Source of the DNA: Zonotrichia leucophrys gambelii
Taxonomy: Eukaryota; Chordata; Aves; Passeriformes; Passerellidae
DNA length: 64,000 bases
Direction of reading: 5' to 3'
NCBI RefSeq assembly: GCF_028769735.1
Contig: NC_088178.1
Location: 24,378,357 to 24,442,356, forward strand
Within the stretch, counting starts at the first letter, position 1. The number at the start of each line of letters is the position of its first letter. The notes below the pieces were generated by a model that was not told the origin of the DNA, ran no database searches, and worked only from the letters and a program-made list of their open reading frames with translations. Shown one piece after another: positions 37,801 to 49,620 of this stretch. Both the position numbers and the translations under genes were made by a program.

Positions 37801-40800
37801 GAATGGCAAAAGAGCAAAGTCAACTCCATCCCATTCCTGGTTGTCAGCAGAAAAAGAAAGCCCAGCTCCTCCTTCCTGCCACCATGGGGTGACATCCCAT
37901 GGGAGTGGGGGTCCCTCTGTGCAGAGGTCTCAGCCTGAGGCAGCAGCACAGCTCAGCCAGGGCAGGAGAGCAAAACCTGATGTGCTCCTCCCCAGGCTGC
38001 ACCCACAGCATCCTCTGGTTGAAACACCCAGAGCAAGACTCACAGTGCTCACATGGAGCAAACAAGAGGCAGCACAGGAAAACAAACACCACAAGGAATG
38101 GAGGAGCAGGGTGAGAAGAAGAAGGAAAAAGCTCCGTGGTCTGCAGACTCCACAAATCCCCTTTGAGGAAATGGGCTGAACAGTCGGGATGGGAGGGAGG
38201 AGCAAGGAAAGGGATGGGGAAATTTCCCTCTTGTTGCAGTGCCCTGTAGGGACCCTGATCCAAATCCTGCCCTGCCCTCTCTCACATCCTGCTGGGCTGT
38301 CCTAACCCCACTGGGATGGACTCTGGAAAGTGCCACAGAGCAGCAGCAAACTGTGCAGCCAGCAGGGAACAGCACAGCACACCCACAGCAGCTGGAAGGA
38401 AAATTGGGGTTTCTGGGGCTTCACTGCACAAAACACCATCACAAAATATCCTTCTGTAAATATCCAGGTGCATTTCTGCAGCCAGGTGTGGGGTGGGAAA
38501 GGGGGAAGCACTGTCTGGGGCCAAAGGGAATCATCCACAGCAATGAACAAACTTGTCAGGGACTGAATGCTGCAAACTCAGAGGAGGAGAGCAGCAGGCG
38601 TGCGCCACACACGTTTTTCACTTGGCTGTGACCATTTAACTGAACAGAGAGTCATCTGCCTTAATCATTACTATTAAATTTATTATTCATTAACCACATG
38701 AATTATTGAAATTTAAGACTTTGGATCCTGGAAGCCATTGAGAGACACTGGCTGCCTCCAGTTTCTGATAGTGGGCAAGAGCCTGTCTGCTGGTACTGCC
38801 AGCCTGGACTCCTGAACAACAAATCAGAGCTGCTCTTGGACTGCTTCAAACATAATATTTTAATAGCTATGTCATTCCCTTCATTTCATCAAACCTTTAG
38901 ACTTAATGGCTTTTTCTTCCTCAGCTAGGTGGCTAAAAGTTTGGGTTTAAAGTTCTTGAGGAATTCCAGGACTCTGGGATTCAGATGACAAAAATCCTTT
39001 CTGTACTAAAGACATTCAGTAAGTCAGCCAGCACTCACAGCTCAGGTTTGCTAGGTGCAGTAATTGTTCTCCTTGTGGGAAAACAAGAAGAGTTCTCCAG
39101 CAGGGAGTTCCCTTCCACAGGAAGGAAGTTTGGGCTGAGAAGGACCCAGCACACCTGCACACATCCCAGCACACCTGTGCCCCAGGTAACTCCCCCTGTG
39201 CCCACAGGAGCTCCATGCACAGGAAATTTAAGCCCAGCCTGCCTCAGCCACAATGAGGTGTCCAAACCACATTTCCTTCATCATTTCCTTGCAAAGGGGA
39301 CACCCCTCAACCTCTGCCCTTGCACTGCTGGCACTGGAACAAGAGCTCAGCAGGCACCTTTAAAGTTTTAGAGGTGATTGTTAAAACAAAGAGGATTAGG
39401 AGACACCACCACTGTTACAAACCCCCTGCATTGTCCTGATCTTGGATTTTAATGGCAATGAGGGAGAAACCCCTTTGAAAAGTGTCTCATGTGCAGCCAC
39501 AGGAATCTGCTCCTAACTTAGAGAGAGGGGCTGCAGGGAAAAATATGCAATTTACTTGTTTAAAAAAATAAAATTACTTCTAAACAATAAAAGTGTAATG
39601 GAAAGAGGGAGGAAAAAATATCAAAGGTGACTTTTTAACTTCTACTTAACTCAGAATAGATAAATTATAGGGACCAGATATGCCAAATACCTTAATTTTA
39701 TACTATTCATGACCGCATGACTTTTTCATGTTACTGGTAGAAAACCCTGACACTTGTATTATATGATCTGTCAAAACTATTACATTTCCTCAGTGAGGAA
39801 TGCTTCCCCCTAAATAAGTCAGCTCTCATTTTGACAGAGTTCCAGCTGATAAGATAAAACCCAATATGCATATTTTGCATCCCTTCTGCAAGTCCTTATA
39901 AGCTGGGGTGAATTTCTATAAGAACAAGGAATTCATAGCTTATACTTGTATAAGCCTGCTTGGTCCTAAGAAAGAGCTGGATGAAGGATGGAAGGAAATT
40001 GGGAATAGTGACTTTTGCTGCATGGTTCTCAGGTCTTCCTCAAAGTCAGTAAAACAACATGAGATTCCCAGGAAAGATTATTTCACAAAAAGAAAATACT
40101 CCGCACCTTTTTTTCTCAGCTATATTTCTCTTAATGATAATTACTTTGTGCTTGACCAGAAATTCTACTGTACTGAGATGACTACGTGTTCCATGTTCAA
40201 GCAGCATCTCTACTCTGCTAATACTCACCTGCTTTTCAACATCAACATGAAACATAGAGAGTTGTAATTCATTATTGCTGAATTTTTGGTGAATGCTCAG
40301 AGCTGTCCAAGGCACATAGGGGAAAAAAAAAAAGTTTTGTATTGCATAGACTGCAAAATGTTTAAATATGGGAAACATGTCAGTATGAGTCACTGAGAAC
40401 ATTCATGTGCATGAAATAACTCAGGGTTCTCAAAGTCAGGTCCAGTTTAGATATTTCAAGTTTAAAAGGGGATCTCAGACCCAGAGCCACATGTTCTGCT
40501 CCCTGATTTCCCATCTTATCCTTGCAGTGTGGACTTCACAGAGCTCACACACAATGGTTTTGGTTTTAACGTCCCATTCTAATCCTTGTCCTTATCATTA
40601 TCTTTGTAATCTACACAAAACAAACTCCCTCACAAAACACCCATTTCTCATTGATCTCCTGAGAATAAGTTTGCCATAATCAGCAGCCCTGCTAAATTAT
40701 CCTCAACCCTAAATCAGCACAGAGTCAGCATGCGTGACATGATGCAGAGGGAGCTGCTGGGCTGGGAAATTTAATTGGTAAAGAAACTACAAATGGTAAA

Positions 40801-40819
40801 TGAACTCACAAGGGTGGGA
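34803..40819. other. Intergenic DNA with possible regulatory words
   Basis: No gene is supportable. Two overlapping antiparallel frames at 36818-37330 (plus) and 37036-37566 (minus) are of similar length, contradict each other and match no family I recognise. A TTAATTAATTAATAA stretch lies near 37652-37667, and an AT-rich, TAAT-dense stretch lies at 38650-38715. At 39864-39880 ATATGCATATTTTGCAT contains two octamer-like halves. Small AAAT repeats lie near 35808-35822. Confidence 0.6.
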
Positions 40820-40874
40820 GATGGATGGATGGATGGATGGATGGATGGATGGATGGATGGATGGATGGATGGAT
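40820..40874 (+). repeat. (ATGG)n microsatellite
   Basis: About 13-14 perfect tetranucleotide units. The plus-strand frame through it (Met-Asp-Gly-Trp repeated) is an artefact of the repeat. Confidence 0.95.
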
Positions 40875-40902
40875 AATATGCGCATACACTGACATATTTG
40901 TG

Positions 40903-40920
40903 TGTGTGTACGTACACACA
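40903..40920. repeat. Perfect 18-bp palindrome of TG/CA units
   Basis: TGTGTGTACGTACACACA is its own reverse complement. It lies about 28 bp right of the (ATGG)n array. It probably arose by simple-repeat slippage around a GTACGTAC core. Confidence 0.8.
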
Positions 40921-42865
40921 GAGATTACTGTCACTGAAATCAGCCACATCTTCAAACAGATCTATGAATTGACCATTTGGTTAATAGTTAATTTCTCTAG
41001 ACATAAAGCAAAAGCCTGAAATGATTAAACAGCTGCCACGTGGCTTAGTCAAAAAGTGGGAGATTTTTGCCATCCTTTAAAGTAATCTCTACTACACCAG
41101 CAATCCATTACACCTCGATATAGGCAGGAAACATTGTTTTGAAATTTTTTTCCTTAGTTATATTGTACACAATCAATCCAGGGAAAGAGAATTTCAGCCT
41201 TTCTCCTCCCCAGTGTTTAGAAATATAGCACAAGTCCCTAAAAAATAGCCACAAGACTATAAAGATCAGTGGTTTCCTGAAAGTTACTTGTCAAAGCACT
41301 CCCAGGATTTCAGCTGGGCCATCAAGTCTTTTGCAAGGTCAAGTGTTACACGGATGGCATGGAGAAATGTGTAATGTTTGAAAAACATTGCTGTTCCTAA
41401 TTAAAAAAAAAATTATGAAATGCCTATTAAATTAATTGTACAGGATGTGACAGAAGTTATTGGAAATTGTATTTTCAGCTGGCACTCACATACTGGCCTT
41501 TTTTCTTTTCCATGTTCCATCATGAGTGGTTGGTTGGTTGGTTTGGCTTTATTTTCAGTCAGATTCCTCTCTCATTTTACTGTCATAAAGTGTGAGCATC
41601 ACAGAATTCCTGGTGCCGTCACACCCGATTTGGATAACACCAAATGTCAATTTTCTGTCACAGAGCAATCACTTCATTTTGATAGTTCAACAAAATCCAG
41701 CTTAAACACCAGGGACACACAACAGTCCCGTATCATTGCCATTATCTTTTGCAATAGTTTTGCAGTGCTGTCAGCACCAGGGTGATGTTTTAACAGTGAA
41801 TTTCATGTTTCCTCTTTCTTACACCACTCTCTCATTTCCTCCAGGCTACAAAGCCAAGGTGGATGGGTTTGCTAGAATGTCAACTGGATTTTCCCCTTTC
41901 CAACAACATCAATGTCTTCATTGTTCATTAAATGCTGTTCTGCAAATACTGGCCAATGGTATTTCTGTATCATTAACATTATAAGCCTACAGGATTCTGC
42001 AGATTATGTAAAAAGTATTTTATATTTTTGTACTCCACTTCTCCATCCAGTTAAGTCTATTGATTTAATAAAACAAGTCATCTAAAATTCTTTTTTTTTT
42101 TTAATCACAGCAAGGAATGCCAGTAGGAATAGCTGTTCTCACTGCAAGTTGTCTAGGCAGAGAAGAGCTCATAATTCATTGTCTGCCTAAGAAATTCTCT
42201 GAGGAGAAGATTTTTACTTCTCCATCTTGTTTGCTCTGTTGGTTGATTGGCATGTATCTCTGTATATAACTATATCTATGGCACAATGTTATAATAGCAA
42301 GGAAAACAAAATTACTACCTCTGCCTGACATTTCATCAGCACTGCTTGGGAAATATCATCCCTGAAAAACACAGAACAGGGGGTTACAATTAACACTAAG
42401 AAGTGTTAATTAGACAGAGCTGAAATGACTTATTATAAAGCAGAGGGTATTTTACTTTTCCATGTCTCACAACAGTGCAGCTTCCTGAGTGAAGTCAGGG
42501 GCTCTGCTTGGGAAGCAGAAAGTGAGGAAATGTGTAACCCCTTGTTTGCTGTGCTTTATCACTGCACAAGTACTTATTAACAAGCATCTTCCTTGGCACA
42601 TGTTCGTGTATGTATTCAGGACACAGGGTCTCCTTTGCCATTGTTAGAGCTCTGCTCTAAACTCTGAGGAATTTGACACATTTTAATGAATGAGGACAGA
42701 GTCCAGGAGAGCTTTCCTGCTACAGAGATTGCACGCTTAATTAGGACCCTTATTAAAAATAAATACTCAAGTAGTACAAAAGTCTGCAATTCAAGTCTCA
42801 AGTGTCTCATACTGAAACTGGAGACTGTCAATATTAATAGTCACTTTAAAAAAAAAAAAATAAAT
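40921..42865. other. Intergenic DNA, nothing recognised
   Basis: AT-rich sequence with a short (GGTT)n run at about 41528-41546, a T-run at 42091-42102 and an A-run at 42847-42860. No gene or RNA was recognised. Confidence 0.65.
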
Positions 42866-42945
42866 TGTTTTGTGTAGCTCAAGGTCACACAGTGTTGGTA
42901 AATCAGCAGCAGAATTTAGTACACAAACCAAATCTTCAGAGACCC
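42866..42945 (-). repeat. MIR-like ancient SINE fragment (reverse)
   Basis: The plus strand reads GCTCAAGGTCACACAGTGTT (42877-42896), then GTAAATCAGCAGCAGAATTT. This is the reverse complement of the MIR central region (CTGCCACTTACTAGCTGTGTGACCTTGG type) with substitutions. The region 42946-46880 to its right shows no gene; it is AT-rich with a pyrimidine-rich patch at 44930-45070. Confidence 0.6.
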
Positions 42946-45900
42946 ATGTGCAGTTTTCACTACAAAACCTTACAGCTTCCTTCATTTGCAAGGTGCCAGT
43001 GGTGCTCTGAAATAGCAATATCTCATTCTTATTCCATGAGAATAATCCAGTGAAAGTTAAACAAACCAACCTGCAAAATAAAGGATAATTGTACCTTTCA
43101 AGAGACTGGAGATAAGAAGTTGGTATGCTTGACTTTCAGTGTAGCACACTCATCTGAAGCATCAGTTCTACCTGCTTCAAAACCATCTCATTCTCAGATT
43201 AATCTCAGAACTGACCCAGAGCTCACCCACTGAGCACCAGCAGCACTCTGCCACCTCAGGAAGCATTTTGGCTGTGTGCATCCTGCCTCCAGACAATATT
43301 CTCTGCTTGGGACTATTGGGAAACAAAGGCAAATTCTGCCCAAGCGAGTCCACAATCTGAGTGTAACACCTGAGAGCCCCATCCACACCTCAAACTAAAC
43401 TGAGGAAAGGAGACCCTCTGTTCATTGACATATGTGGCAAAATAAAATAGCATCATCATGGTTATTGTTGCTTATAAAGCCTTCAAAACCTTTGAGAAAA
43501 TCAGCTACAACTTGTGTTTCCAAAACTGATGAGCAATGCTCAGAACTCAGACACCAAAACTGTAGAAGCAGTTATTTGTATGAAAATTTAAAAGCAAAAA
43601 AAAAAATGAAGGCATGACAGCAGCCTGAGAGCCAAAAGTTTTCAAATATTTCAAATTTCACATATGATCTGAGGATCTGTCCAAAGACGTTCTTAAGGAT
43701 AAAAATTTCGTACAAATTTCCATTCTGTTACAACTAAGTTAACCCTTGAACTGGGGGAGCAGGTCTTTCAATTAAGGCTGAAAAAAAAAAAGATTCATGA
43801 TACCATAAACATCTGCAAAACAATGGAGACAGTCAACAAAGATGGCTCTGTGCAAAACATTTACTGAAAATCACCAACATGATCCCTTTTGCTGTTGCAT
43901 TTTGGATGCCAGATGGCTGGAGGGAGTTCCAGCAGGCAATTTCTTAATGAGGGTGCCTCTGCCCAACGTCATCACTGTCCATCAGATGCAGAATCAGCCC
44001 TGCTGAGGCTTCCAGGAAAACCAGACATTTTACCAGTGACTTCACCAGGTCAGCCTCAGCTTTTCACAGTTTACAGAACATCATTTGCTGGTGTTCAGTT
44101 CAGCCCACTTTATCAGGACTTACTTCCCTTGGACATTTCAGTGATGGGGAGTAAAATAGAAATGCTGTGAGGCTCCTTGAACTGCTTTAGCTCCACTTTT
44201 GGCCCTGTTTTTAAGAGCAGCCCTATCATTTATCATCTCCATCACCACAGACCTCCAGTTTAGCAGAGCCATTTCCCTCTCAAGAGCTGAGTGTCCCATT
44301 TTGCCATATGTTCCTTACCAGATCTTATGTTCCCAGATATTTTCCTGTGGATCTGATTTGCCATGCGTTCCTTGCCAAATCTACTGGAGCAATTTTCCTA
44401 CTCTTGGCCCCACTGCATCAAGATTGCTTTCTCTGTGTCAAAGCAAAGCTTCAATAATGTGGATAAAAAGAATTATTAGAGAAATCAAACATAATTCATC
44501 CCTCTAAGCAGGAAAGAAAGCCAGGCATCTCCTAGCACACATTCTAGCACACTGGACAGAGCATTGCAATTTTAGTCCTGTGTGCCTGATCATTTGACAT
44601 TTACTCCTATTGAACAGGCCCTTAATTAGATTCTCCTGCTAGAATAAGATATCTGACTCTCCCCTTACAAAGCAAAGGCTCTCCAAAGTTATAATCTCCA
44701 CTACCTGCCCCATTCATTTAGCTGTAAATATCTATGGCTAACCTTGCAAGCAGGAGATTTAGAAATCTCAGGAAATCCATAGGCCCTACCCAAGGTAAAC
44801 CACGGGCTTCCCCAAGCCATGAGAGGAAATCAATATCCCATATCCCCCTTACAAGGCAGCTAGGCAGTGTTTTGCTACCTTTGTTCCCTGTAAAGCTGTT
44901 TCACTGCTGAGTCCCACCTGCACAAATCCCAGCTCCTCCTCGCTGTCTCCTCCTGCTGCTGCTCCTGCTCATGGTCTCTGTCTGGATGCAGCTCCCTTTA
45001 GCAGGGGTCACACTCCCCTCCTCACCCTGGCTCCAGGTCCTGCTGGCCTTTCAGGCCCTTTCAGCATCTGCTGAATGGTTTATAGGGGCCCTGCCTCTGT
45101 CTCGTTGAGTTTCTGTGAACCTCTCCTATATTCTGGTCCAGGGCTAGTAGCCCACTTCACTTCCAAACATCTGATTTTAGCAACAGCCTCAGCATTCCAA
45201 GGCCAGCCAGTCTTGTTAAATCTCTCTGTAAACATAAACCCCAAGCAGATCTTTTTGAAAGCCTCTGTAATTCATGGTTTCCATCTGCATGTCAGACCAC
45301 ACTAAAAGATCCACTCTCTGTTTCTGGTTTCCTTTCCACTTCCCTCTTCCCCCCAGGAGCCTGCCCTGCTCTCACAAACCTACTAAAACTTGCACAGATC
45401 CTGCCCATCTATTCTATTTTCCCAGTTAAACAGGCAAATACTGAGGATATGTAAGGCAGATCTGTAACTATTAATGGGTAATAAGACTTTGGGTGACCTG
45501 CTTTCAAGGGATTTCTAGATCTTTTTTTCTGAAATTTATCTATGGTTTTATCCACTTATTTTTTATCTATTCATGTATTGAGGGGAAAAAAATAAGGTTT
45601 TAGAAGCATAACTTTTATAAACTTAGCAGCACATTAATAAGATCCAAAACAAAAAAAGGAGGGAATATAAAACAGAAAAATAAAAAACCTGTCTGAATCC
45701 ATACTAGCTGCAAAAACACTCACATTGAGAACATGCCAAAGGATTCACCCTTACCCCTCACAGATCTGCATTACAGAGCTTCTGTGTGAAGCTAGGAACC
45801 ACATAGCACCATCTCTTACAGAAAATTAATCCACAAACCAGTACATGACAAGATTTTGCTCTTCCAGGCCATCAGAACAGGGCTGTCAGGAAGCAATGCT

Positions 45901-46880
45901 TCTCCCCCTGTAGTTTAGAGTTTGCAAGGATTTACGATAAAACCTAAGATGAGACTTTAGCTCCCACATACAGGTAAATCCAATACTGCAAAAAACAGCA
46001 TTCCAAACAGAATTATCCCCCAGGCAGGTGTCTCATCATGTCCTTGTCCACTTCTGCCAGATTCCTACCTGGAGTGAGGAGGAACGCGTGCTTATGCCAG
46101 ATCTTGGATTGAACAGGCCTCAGACCAGACTTCATTATGGTTAGAAATATTTACCAAACAGCCACTTGCAGTTAAAGCTGTCAGTAATAGCCTGGTCTTT
46201 CAGCATTTTCATCTCTCTGGATGTTCTTGCAATCAGTGAGAGCACCCAACACTGCTCTACCCTTGCAGCCCCTTGCTCAGGGTTTGAGTGTTGCTGCAAC
46301 GGAGCCTCCTGACCCTCTGAAAGCACCTGAGAACACTCATCTGAAATTAGGGACTTTCCATTTTCTCCTTGGAAATCCCACCACACAGGACCACCTCACC
46401 CAGAGCCTAGTCAAGCCCTAAAGGCTCCCTCAGGAAAGGCAGATATACATAGATATTATATATTATTATATTAGATAATGCACAGCAGGTGACACATTTT
46501 CGTCTTTCTTACTCTTGTACCACAGACCTCAAGATCTTATTTTAGTGAGTCCTAAATATTTCCACAACTCTTCATATTGCATTCCGGTTCTCCATTAGCT
46601 CTTGTGAGCCTAAGACCCCATCAGTCCCTTGCCCTGTTCTTCTCTCCTGGAATTCACCCCTTCCCTCCTCTCCATCTTTCTCTTTTACCTTTAGGCATCA
46701 TCCAGCGCCAGAATTACTTACCAATGTAGCTTCTCCAGCTATTTCAGCTCCTAGCCAGGGTGAAAGGGTGAGGCAGCTCATCCCCGCACCCTTTAACCTC
46801 TTCCTGCCCCAGGGCAGCTCCCTCGCATTGACAGCGCCTCCCCCGCACCAGCACCGCACCCTCCTGCCCTTGCCGCACTC

Positions 46881-46944
46881 AGTGATTCCCACCGAACCCT
46901 CCCAGTGATTCCCAACAAACCCTCCCAGTGATTCCCACCGAACC
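46881..46944 (+). repeat. 23-bp tandem repeat, 2.8 copies
   Basis: Units start at 46881, 46904 and 46927. Each reads AGTGATTCCCACCGAACCC-TCCC, with small changes in the second copy. It sits at the left edge of the first CpG-rich stretch (46790-47080). Confidence 0.85.
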
Positions 46945-47569
46945 ACAGCCGGGCACACAGTTTAACGGTGAATTCAGTGCCAAGGTGGATTGCCCGGCCC
47001 CGCTGGCCGAGCCCCGGCCGCTCCCGGGGAAAGGCGGCGGCGGCTCTCGCTGGACATCATCACCGTCCATCCCGGCAGCTGCTCCTGGGTCAGCAGCATC
47101 TCTCCCGTTGGTTATAGATTCCCTAGTTACATAGAAATCAGTAGTAGTGGCTGAAAATGAATAATTTCCAGGTTAAAATGTGTGTCTAAATTAATTCTAT
47201 CTTTTTCTCTTTTTTTTTTTTTTTCTTTTTTCCTTTTTTTTTTCTAGTGGTGTTTCCTTGGTGTCTTTTTTCCCTAGCAAGCTCGTTTTGGAGATGGGAT
47301 GCAAACCAGCTTTGTGCAGTTCCGGGGTTTTTATCCCGTGCCTTTTATTTTCCGAACTTACAGCTAACAGGGGGTTTGTGGGGCTTTTTTGGTTTTCTTC
47401 CTAATAAATAAGGTATAGAAAAATAAAGGGGAAACTGGAAAGGAACAGGAGCAGGGGGAAAATATTTTTTTGCAACGGTGTGTTAGTATTTCTGTCGAAA
47501 TTCCGAGAGATGGGAATCGAGATGAATTTTCACGTGCCTCGATTGGTGTCAAAGGCAGCATAAAACGGC
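46945..47569. other. CpG-rich patch, then T-rich tract with splice-like end
   Basis: From 46945 to about 47080 the DNA is CpG-rich. A 45-nt pyrimidine run (47201-47245) is followed directly by AG at 47246-47247, forming a strong 3' splice-site-like element on the plus strand. AAG|GTATAG at 47410-47418 could be a matching donor, giving a putative exon of 47248-47412 (165 nt). No protein-like frame was seen. Whether it is transcribed is unknown. Confidence 0.3.
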
Positions 47570-48529
47570 GGAACACTCCGTTCCTCTCCCGGTGTAACCC
47601 CGCGTCCCTCGCTCGATTCCATCTGTTGAGTTCCAGACGTGCCGCTGCTGCCCCGGGAGAGCCGCAGCCCCCGGGGCTCCCTGGAAGCCTCCGCCGGCTC
47701 TTCCTACGGAGCTGCTCCTCCTCGTTCCTTCCACCTGCTTAATCACATTTAAATATATTAAATACTTTCCCATTGTTGTTCCGGCATCGGAGTAATTGCC
47801 GCAGTTGCCATGGGGATGTTATGACAACACGGGAGGGGGGATGCCCGCCCCGTGAGAAGCGGCAGAGGTGGGACGGGGCAGTTCGTGTGCCTGACACCGG
47901 CGCTGCGAGCAGCCCGGGAGCCGCCCAGGGGTGCCCGGTGTCACCGGCGCCCAGGGGAGCGCGGCCTGTGTGTATCCCAGCGAGGGATGGGACGGGGAGA
48001 GACGCGTTCCTCCGCGGTGCCACCGGCGGCAGCTGTGTGTGCTCTGTGCCGGCGCAAAAGGCCATCCCATCGCATCCCATCCCATCCCATCCCATCCCAT
48101 CCCATCCCATCCCTCCTCGGGATGCGGGGTGGTTTCCAGCCTGGCAAACGAGCGGCGAGTCCCGGGACAGCCGCGACAGCGCTCCCGCGGCCCCGGGAAG
48201 GACGGGGCGGGAGTCGGGACTCTTCCCTCGGTCTCCATTAACACAATCCGGCCCTGGCTGCCCAGGGCACGGCCTGGAAGCAGGACCAGCACCATTCCCT
48301 GCCTTGTGGGATGCTCCGGGCCAGCCCGCTCCTCCATGCCGGGGCCTCGGCAGCCGGCCGGGAATGCGGAGGGGTGGGGAAGAGGCGGCTCTGGGAAGCG
48401 TGGGAGGGTAGCGGGGGTTCCCCCCTCAGGCTGGAAACCAAAGTGCCCGGCCTGGAAAAGCCTCCCTGGCTCGGCCGGGCTGCCCAGGCTGCCGCGCAGC
48501 GAGCACGGCGCGGGGAGGTTCATTTTAGG
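47570..48529. promoter_or_regulatory. CpG island downstream of DMRTA2
   Basis: A dense CpG stretch of almost 1 kb. It contains GTTGCCATGG at 47804-47813 (an RFX-like half-site context) and the CATCC microsatellite. Long frames of up to 234 codons run on both strands and in several phases; this is expected of GC-rich DNA with few stop codons, and none resembles a known protein. The island lies about 2.5 kb beyond the DMRTA2 poly(A) signal. It may be an orphan island with promoter or enhancer activity; that is inference. Confidence 0.5.
48062..48113 (+). repeat. (CCCAT)n microsatellite
   Basis: About ten near-perfect units of CCCAT with one changed base early on. Read on the minus strand it is GGGATG. 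It accounts for the repeated Ser-His-Pro-Ile and Trp-Asp-Gly-Met type frames seen here. Confidence 0.95.
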
Positions 48530-49620
48530 TGAAGGAATGTCATTTCGCTACTAAATGGTTAGTCTAATTTGATCTTTATTATGCTGTGGATTAGGACTGA
48601 TTCATATTAAACACGAGTGCAGTTAATATAACTCTGGAACGTGTCCCGCTGTATGTACAGCAGCCGCTGCGGCAGCCCCGCCGCTTCCTGCGACCCGTGG
48701 ATTAAGATTTAATTAACAGGGAAGTTTGCGAGCGCTCGCCCGCAGCCTCTCTGCTTCACAAATAATTTATACTCCGTTCCACCGATTTTTATTCAAGTGA
48801 CAGCATTTTATTTTACTCTAAAAGGGACCTGAATATTTTATGTTCTGCCAGAGGCTTCTGTATACGAACCTCTCCGAGGCAGCTCCAAACCCAAGGGATT
48901 TTTTTCTTGAATTTTTTTTTAATCTATGGGAATTACTTTAGTACGATAATTTATCAGAAACTCTCACCCCACCCTCCCTCCTCCTACTCCCCCCCAGTCT
49001 AACTCCCTAAACTACCCACATGAAAGTTAATCGTCGTGATCCCCATTGTCGGCTGTATAAATCCAAGCTCAAGCCAACCTCCAAGACACGGCAACAATTC
49101 TGATAAATTGTCCTGCTCGCCTAACTACACAAGAATGGCTTTTATAATTAAAAGGGGAGCTGAGTTAAATCAACAGCTCCTAAGCCCTTCTCAACAGGGC
49201 TAGAATAGGAGAAATGTGGCGACCTGATTTCTTTAAGTAGCAGCTCTTTGTAGCTCGTTCATAATCCTAGATATGGAAACCCATCCTGCACAAAGTCAGC
49301 TGCCAAGCAAAAAAGGGAAAAAAATAGGAAAAAAAAGTTTATTCAGATGCTCAACGTCCATCTTTTTTTTCCCCCAGTCTAACATAACCCTAGCACTTTA
49401 TAACCAAACAGACAACTCCTTTTCCAATTAAAGTGGAATTAGGAAACTCAATCAAATTAGCTCACTATTAAAGCCCTTCTTTATTAAACGGTTTTATTGT
49501 AGTAATATTAAGTTTCACTCGCTCTTGGAACACGAGACTTTAAAAAGTTTCCCTTGCCATATTGATTTGGCTGCTCCCAGGATGGACCGGGGTCAAAAGT
49601 ATTTGCCTAGGTGTAATCTG
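48530..49620. promoter_or_regulatory. Candidate conserved non-coding block 3' of DMRTA2
   Basis: About 1.1 kb of repeat-poor, balanced AT-rich sequence follows the CpG island abruptly. It holds many developmental factor words: GGATTA (bicoid/OTX type) at 48588-48593, TTAATTAA at 48709-48716, and TAATTAAAAG-type words near 49147-49155. There are isolated retained CpGs, such as GTTAATCGTCGTGATC near 49026-49041. No open frame is protein-like. Texture and location beside a patterning gene suggest an enhancer cluster; conservation itself cannot be tested here. Confidence 0.45.

Noticed and set aside
47773..48554. Long overlapping frames of 200-234 codons on both strands
   Set aside because: They lie in a CpG island and run through a CCCAT microsatellite, overlap in several phases, and resemble no protein family. 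GC-rich DNA has few stop codons.
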